Source of the DNA: Xanthobacteraceae bacterium
Lineage (GTDB): Bacteria; Pseudomonadota; Alphaproteobacteria; Rhizobiales; Xanthobacteraceae
Reading direction: 5' to 3'
NCBI GenBank assembly: GCA_031291445.1
Contig: JARLJA010000045.1
Location: forward strand, 1 to 40,270
Length of the DNA stretch: 40,270 bases
Part shown: positions 36,012 to 40,270 of the stretch, piece by piece
How positions within the stretch are numbered: the stretch's first letter is position 1
Layout: each line of letters starts with the position of its first letter
Position numbers and translations under genes: made by a program
The notes under the pieces: model-generated
Databases searched by the model: none
The model's input: only the letters and a program-made list of their open reading frames with translations
What the model was told of the DNA's origin: nothing

Positions 36012-37865
36012 CTAACCGCCCTTGTCGACCTTCTTGTCGGCCGAGGCGGCCGCCGGCGCCGGGTCGTCGACCAGGCCGTTGCGGATCTTCTCCACGATCT
36101 TCGGCAGGTCCTCGGGGTCCGGCTTGAGGTCGCGGGCGTGCGCCCACTGGAAGCCGGCCTCGAGCTTGCGGCCGGCCCGCCAATAGGCGTCGCCGAGGTG
36201 CTCGTTGATGGTCGGATCCTCGGGCTTGAGGTCGACCGCGCGCTCCAGGTTTTTCACCGCCTCGGCGTAGTTGCCGATGCGGTAATAGGCCCAGCCCAGC
36301 GAATCGACGATGTAGCCGTCGTCGGGGCGCTGCTCGACCGCGCGGCGGATCATGCCCATCGCCTCGTCGAGATTGATGCCCTGATCGACCCACGAGTAGC
36401 CGAGGTAGTTCAGGACCTGGGCCTGTTCCGGCTCCATCTCCAGCGCCTTCTTCAGGTCGGCTTCGGCGGCCGGCCACTGCTTGGAGCGCTCCTCGCAGAT
36501 GCCGCGGAAGTAGAACAGCACCCAGTTCGGCTTGTCGGCGGTGACGGTGATGGCCTGCGCGTAGGTCCTGGCGCAGTCGTCGAACTTCTTGCGCGCCCGC
36601 TCGATGTTGCCGAGCGCGACGATCGCCTCGATGTCCTTGGAATCCTGGGCAACGGTGTCCTTGAGGATCTTGATCGCCTCCTCGCTCTGGTCGGCGGAGT
36701 CGAGATCGGTGGCGAGCTGGATCTGGGCATTGCGCTTGAGCGGCGAATTGGCCGGAACCCGCTCGTAGACCTTGATCGCCATCTGCGGCTTCTTCACCGA
36801 TTCATAGAGGTCGGCGAGCGACAACAGCGCCAGCGCATGGCGCGGCTCGAGATAGAGCGCGAGCTGCAGATAGACCAGCGCGAGGTCCTCGCCGCCGCGC
36901 CGCGTCAGCGACGCGCCGATGCCGTAGAGCGCCTCGGCTGCGCCGGCCTGCGGCGAATCGACCAGCGGCGCGAGCTTCTTGCCCGCCTTGATCTCGCGCA
37001 GCGCCTCGATCACCAGCGGATGGCGGGCGAGCTTCTTGTCGAAGGTCTCGTAGATCGCCTGGGCCGCCGCCGGATCCTTGGCGCGCGACAGCCACCGCGC
37101 ATAGGCGTCGGCGACGCGCAACGCCGAATCGTCGAGCTTGTAGGCGCGCTCGTAGCGCACGCCGGCGTCCTTCTGGCGCTCGGCGAGGTCGAGCATCATG
37201 CCGGCGTGGAAGTCCTTGAACAGCGGATACCACTCCGGCCCCTGCAGCTTGTCGATGCTCGCCACCGCGGCCTGGACGTTGCCGGCGCCATACTGCGCCC
37301 ATCCGGACAACAGCGCGGCGACGAGGTCGGTGATCGGCCCGCGCACCGACTGGGCGATGTTCTGCTGGGCGGCGGCGTACTGCTTCACCTTCAGCGCGCG
37401 AACCCCGACCACCAGGCGGGCGACGCGGTTGGTCTTGTCGATGGCCAGCACGCGATCGGCGAGCTTGACCGCCTCGTCGATGTCGCCTTCGGCCAGCGAC
37501 GAAATGAAGGCACGGTCGAGCAGTTCGTTGTTCTTGGGGTCCGATCGCAGCGCCGAGCGATAGAACGTCGCCGCCGAGCCGGCGTCGCGTTCCAGGCTGG
37601 CGTGCCGGGCGGCGAGATAGCTGCCGGACATGGTCATCGACGACAGGTCTCGGCTGGTCGGAAACTCGGACTTCGGGGTGTCACCGGGGTGGTCGGAAGC
37701 CTGGGCGCGCAGTTCGCCGCCCGCCACCAGCGAGGCCATCATCGCGGCCACGGTCGCGAGACGGTTGAATCCAGGGAATTTGATCACGGCTCGCCTGACT
37801 CCAGGAATGTGAGAAGAGACAGCATGTGAGAAGAACAGAATGTCGGGCTGTTCACGATCCACCAA
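36012..37865 (-). CDS. Large tetratricopeptide-repeat protein, exported or membrane-anchored
   Basis: This protein of up to 617 aa has a hydrophobic N-terminal segment (about 35-52, LATVAAMMASLVAGG) ending ELRAQ, suggesting a signal peptide or lipid-free anchor, so the bulk should be periplasmic. Behind it are many TPR-like helices, for example LSLADLYESVKKPQMAIKVY, LNYLGYSWVDQGINLDEA and DSLGWAYYRIGNYAEAVKNL. The C-terminal 20 residues are Ala/Lys/Asp-rich. The start is uncertain: GTG at 37787 (VIKFPGFNRL) is as good as ATG 37865. TPR proteins scaffold complexes; the partner is unknown. The upstream gap has palindromic repeats of the TTCGAA type. Confidence 0.9.
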   Translation of the reverse strand: MVDREQPDILFFSHAVSSHIPGVRRAVIKFPGFNRLATVAAMMASLVAGGELRAQASDHPGDTPKSEFPTSRDLSSMTMSGSYLAARHASLERDAGSAATFYRSALRSDPKNNELLDRAFISSLAEGDIDEAVKLADRVLAIDKTNRVARLVVGVRALKVKQYAAAQQNIAQSVRGPITDLVAALLSGWAQYGAGNVQAAVASIDKLQGPEWYPLFKDFHAGMMLDLAERQKDAGVRYERAYKLDDSALRVADAYARWLSRAKDPAAAQAIYETFDKKLARHPLVIEALREIKAGKKLAPLVDSPQAGAAEALYGIGASLTRRGGEDLALVYLQLALYLEPRHALALLSLADLYESVKKPQMAIKVYERVPANSPLKRNAQIQLATDLDSADQSEEAIKILKDTVAQDSKDIEAIVALGNIERARKKFDDCARTYAQAITVTADKPNWVLFYFRGICEERSKQWPAAEADLKKALEMEPEQAQVLNYLGYSWVDQGINLDEAMGMIRRAVEQRPDDGYIVDSLGWAYYRIGNYAEAVKNLERAVDLKPEDPTINEHLGDAYWRAGRKLEAGFQWAHARDLKPDPEDLPKIVEKIRNGLVDDPAPAAASADKKVDKGG

Positions 37866-38000
37866 TGGCCGGCCTAATCAGAAGGTCTGCGGTGAGCGGA
37901 TGCTGTCGCCCGCCGGGATCGTGCGGCCTCGCCACAATGGACTTTTTGACCCGCAATCGCAAGGACGCGGGCACGGTTGGGCGGGCGCCCGGGCCCGCTT

Positions 38001-38144
38001 TCCGAACTTCGCGAGCCATCGCGGCAGCCGGTTTCACGAACTTCGAAAGGCAATGGGCACCGGCAAGTTCATGATTCTAGTACCCTTTGGTTTCAGAAAT
38101 TCGCGAACCTGATTCACCGCTTGGTTTCGCGAAGGTCTGAAACT
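38001..38144. repeat. Cluster of TTCGAA/TTCGCGAA palindromic units
   Basis: The 333-bp gap 37866-38198 has no gene I can support. It holds TCCGAACTTCGCGAG (38001-38015), CGAACTTCGAAAG (38037-38049), and a larger pair GTTTCAGAAATTCGCGAA / TTCGCGAAGGTCTGAAAC (about 38092-38143) that folds with two mismatches. The second unit is the same as one arm near ispE (35720-35732). They may be one small repeat family distinct from families A, B and C. Confidence 0.75.
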
Positions 38145-38198
38145 GAGGACCAGTGTGGCGGGATCATGGCGAGCACGGTCACGCTCGCGGGATCGTGC

Positions 38199-39860
38199 TC
38201 ACATCGCCTGGTAGTTGGGGCCGCCGCCGCCCTCCGGAGGAACCCAGGTGATGTTGCCGTTGGGATCCTTGGCGTCGCAGGTTTTGCAATGGACGCAGTT
38301 CTGGGCGTTGATGACGTAGCGCGGCGCGGCGCCCTCCTCCACCCACTCGTAGACCCCCGCCGGGCAGTAGCGGTTGGACGGCCCGGCGAACACGTCGTGC
38401 TCGGAGGTCTTCTGCAGGTTCATGTCGGCCACCCGGAGATGGATCGGCTGATCCTCCTCGTGGTTGGTGTTCGACAGGAACACCGACGACAGCTTGTCGA
38501 AGGTCAGCTTGCCGTCGGCCTTGGGCGGCGCGATCGGCGCATGCGCCTTCGCGGGGTCGAGCGTCGCGCGGTCGGGCTTGCCATGGCCGAGGGTGCCGAA
38601 CAGCGAGAACCCGAACAGGGTGTTGGTCCACATGTCGATGGCGCCGAGCGGGACGCCGACGATGGTGCCGAACCGCGACCACAGCGGCTTGACGTTGCGC
38701 ACCTTGTGGAGGTCCTTGCCGACCGGGGAAGAGCGCCAGGCGTTCTCGTATTCGGACAGTTCGTCGTTGGCGCGCCCCGCGGCCAGCGCCGCGGCCAGAT
38801 GCTCGGCAACCAGCAGCGCCGAGCCCATGGCGTTGTGGACGCCCTTGATCCGCGGCACGTTGACGAAGCCCGCGGCGCAGCCGATCAGCGCGCCGCCGGC
38901 GAAGGTCAGGCGGGGCACCGACTGATAGCCGCCCTCGGTGATGGCGCGCGCGCCGTAGGCCAGCCGCTTGCCGCCCTCGAAGACCTCCCGCACGCCGGGA
39001 TGAGTCTTGAAGCGCTGGAATTCATCGAACGGCGACAGATACGGGTCCTGGTAGTTGAGATGGACCACGAATCCGACCGCCACCAGGTCGTCGTCGTAGT
39101 GATAGAGGAAGGAGCCGCCGCCGGTGGAATTGTCGAGCGGCCAGCCGAACGAGTGCTGGATCAGCCCCTTCTTGTGCTTGGCGCGGTCGATCTGCCAGAC
39201 CTCCTTGAGGCCGATGCCGAATTTCGGCGGCTCGCTCTTGGCGTCGAGGGCGAATTTGGCGATCAGCTGCTTGCTCAGGCTGCCGCGGGCGCCCTCGGCG
39301 AACAGCGTGTATTTGCCGAGCAATTCCATCCCGCGGGTGAAGCTCGGCTTGGGTTCGCCGTCGCGGCCGATTCCCATGTCGCCGGTGGCGATGCCCCTGA
39401 CCTCGCCGTGCTCGCCGTAGATCACCTCGGTCGCCGCGAAACCCGGATAGATCTCGACGCCGAGCGCTTCCGCTTTGCTGGCGAGCCAGCGGCACACCAT
39501 GCCGAGCGAGCCGATGTAGCAGTGATGGTTGTTCATCAGCGGCGGCATCGCGAAATTGGGCAGCCGGATCTTCAGGCTCGAGGTCAGCCAGTAGAAGTGA
39601 TCGTCGACGACCTTGGTCTTGAGCGGACAGTCCGGATCGTCGCGCCAGTCGGGAACCAGCCGGTCGAGGCCGGCGGGATCGATCACCGCGCCGGACAGGA
39701 TGTGGGCGCCGACCTCGGAGCCCTTCTCGACCACGACGATGGTGAGTTCGGGGTTGATCTGCTTGAGCCGGATCGCGGCGCTCAGGCCGGAGGGGCCGGC
39801 GCCCACGATCACGACGTCGAATTCCATGGATTCGCGCGGCGGCAGCGGCTCGGTGCTCAT
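38199..39860 (-). CDS. Electron transfer flavoprotein-ubiquinone oxidoreductase
   Basis: This 553-aa enzyme passes electrons from ETF to ubiquinone in the inner membrane and serves fatty acid and amino acid breakdown. It has an N-terminal FAD loop DVVIVGAGPSGLSAAIRL (15-32), a middle substrate part with GSFLYHYDDDLVAVGFVVHL, and a C-terminal ferredoxin-like [4Fe-4S] site with Cys499 (RYCPAGVYEW) and Cys522, 525 and 528 (NCVHCKTCDAKDP). ATG 39860 (MSTEPLPPRE) is preferred; the extension to 40070 would overlap the divergent UDG gene start and looks non-coding. The gap to the next gene is 187 bp. The FixC subfamily is a less likely alternative because FixC lacks this Fe-S tail. Confidence 0.96.
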   Translation of the reverse strand: MSTEPLPPRESMEFDVVIVGAGPSGLSAAIRLKQINPELTIVVVEKGSEVGAHILSGAVIDPAGLDRLVPDWRDDPDCPLKTKVVDDHFYWLTSSLKIRLPNFAMPPLMNNHHCYIGSLGMVCRWLASKAEALGVEIYPGFAATEVIYGEHGEVRGIATGDMGIGRDGEPKPSFTRGMELLGKYTLFAEGARGSLSKQLIAKFALDAKSEPPKFGIGLKEVWQIDRAKHKKGLIQHSFGWPLDNSTGGGSFLYHYDDDLVAVGFVVHLNYQDPYLSPFDEFQRFKTHPGVREVFEGGKRLAYGARAITEGGYQSVPRLTFAGGALIGCAAGFVNVPRIKGVHNAMGSALLVAEHLAAALAAGRANDELSEYENAWRSSPVGKDLHKVRNVKPLWSRFGTIVGVPLGAIDMWTNTLFGFSLFGTLGHGKPDRATLDPAKAHAPIAPPKADGKLTFDKLSSVFLSNTNHEEDQPIHLRVADMNLQKTSEHDVFAGPSNRYCPAGVYEWVEEGAAPRYVINAQNCVHCKTCDAKDPNGNITWVPPEGGGGPNYQAM

Positions 39861-40047
39861 GCGATGACTCGATTTTCCCGACAGAAAGATGATTGGCGGG
39901 TCTTGTTGTTTCCCATTTTTCGGCTCAGGACAACCCCGTGTGCACAGCGGGATGACGACGGCCGTCCGCCGTTTCGCGCCCGCGCGATCCGGCCTAGGAT
40001 CGCGACCGGCTCGCAACCCCGCTCGGCCCCCTGGACCATGCTTTGAG

Positions 40048-40270
40048 ATGATGTCGGACCGACCGCCCACCGCCCGCGAATTGCTCGCCTTCTACCTCGA
40101 GGCCGGGGTGGACTGCGCGCTTGCGGACAGTCCGCTCGACCGGCTCGCCGAGGCCGCGGCGGAAGACCGCGCCCCCCCTCTGGCGCCCACGGCGGCGCCG
40201 GGGCGATCCCCGCTCGCGGCCCCCGTGGTCCGGACCACCGCCCAGCCCGCAGGCCCGGCGCGCGCGGATG
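40048..40270 (+). CDS. Uracil-DNA glycosylase (type 4/5 family), N-terminal part only
   Basis: The gene begins with ATG ATG at 40048 or 40051 (MMSDRPPTARELLAFYLEAG) and runs off the window after about 74 codons. ELLAFYLEAGVDCALADSPLDRLAE is the N-terminal helix found in rhizobial family 4/5 uracil-DNA glycosylases as I recall; the catalytic parts are outside. The next visible segment is a Pro/Ala-rich linker. It is divergent from the ETF-QO gene with 187 bp between. Assignment is by N-terminus alone. Confidence 0.6.
   Translation, partial: MMSDRPPTARELLAFYLEAGVDCALADSPLDRLAEAAAEDRAPPLAPTAAPGRSPLAAPVVRTTAQPAGPARAD

Noticed and set aside
38199-40070. N-terminal extension of ETF-QO to 40070
   Set aside because: The extra 70 residues are Arg/Gly-rich, overlap the divergent uracil-DNA glycosylase start, and the family begins at MSTEPLPPRESMEFD.

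Overview
The window looks like chromosomal DNA of a GC-rich alphaproteobacterium of the Bradyrhizobium/Rhodopseudomonas group (Nitrobacteraceae). This rests on the protein families (an alphaproteobacterial dihydroorotase type, ETF-ubiquinone oxidoreductase, IspE and polyprenyl synthase of rhizobial type), on dense G+C-driven shadow frames, and on many palindromic intergenic repeats of the kind common in these genomes. It is an inference from recognition, not from a search. No rRNA, tRNA, insertion sequence or CRISPR array was seen.

Layout. Positions 1-2371 hold the C-terminal part of an autotransporter. Positions 2587-9146 hold housekeeping and small regulatory genes: dihydroorotase, divergent from the overlapping pair ygfZ-tag; a TetR-YCII-SRPBCC operon with a perfect palindromic operator; an HD hydrolase; and a tyrosine phosphatase. 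Positions 9413-14103 hold a secreted four-cysteine protein, an AcuI-type acrylyl-CoA reductase with an MFS transporter, and a SleB-type cell-wall hydrolase with a strong hairpin in its first codons. Positions 14676-21988 hold pyruvate phosphate dikinase with a Lys/Ala-rich N-terminal tail, a DUF3096 mini-protein, a methyltransferase and glyQS. Positions 22227-26714 hold several very small proteins, an S49 peptidase, a TrmN6-like methyltransferase overlapping a DUF2007 gene, and a divergent polyprenyl diphosphate synthase.

The accessory part is 27371-34622. A tightly packed plus-strand operon encodes two SfnB-type flavoproteins in tandem, a DszA/NtaA-type FMNH2 monooxygenase, an SsuD-type alkanesulfonate monooxygenase and an amidohydrolase-fold protein that appears to have lost its metal ligands. 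A convergent LysR gene follows, and divergent from it is a tautomerase resembling malonate semialdehyde decarboxylase. I read this as an organosulfur scavenging island: reduced flavin would drive C-S bond cleavage to release sulfite. It carries neither its own transporter nor its own flavin reductase in the window. It lies between housekeeping genes (polyprenyl synthase on the left, ispE on the right).

The right end returns to core genes: ispE, a large TPR protein, ETF-ubiquinone oxidoreductase and the start of a uracil-DNA glycosylase. Almost every intergenic gap over 150 bp carries one or more palindromic repeats. At least four sequence families are present, and one is modular, with a segment occurring in inverted orientation at two loci.
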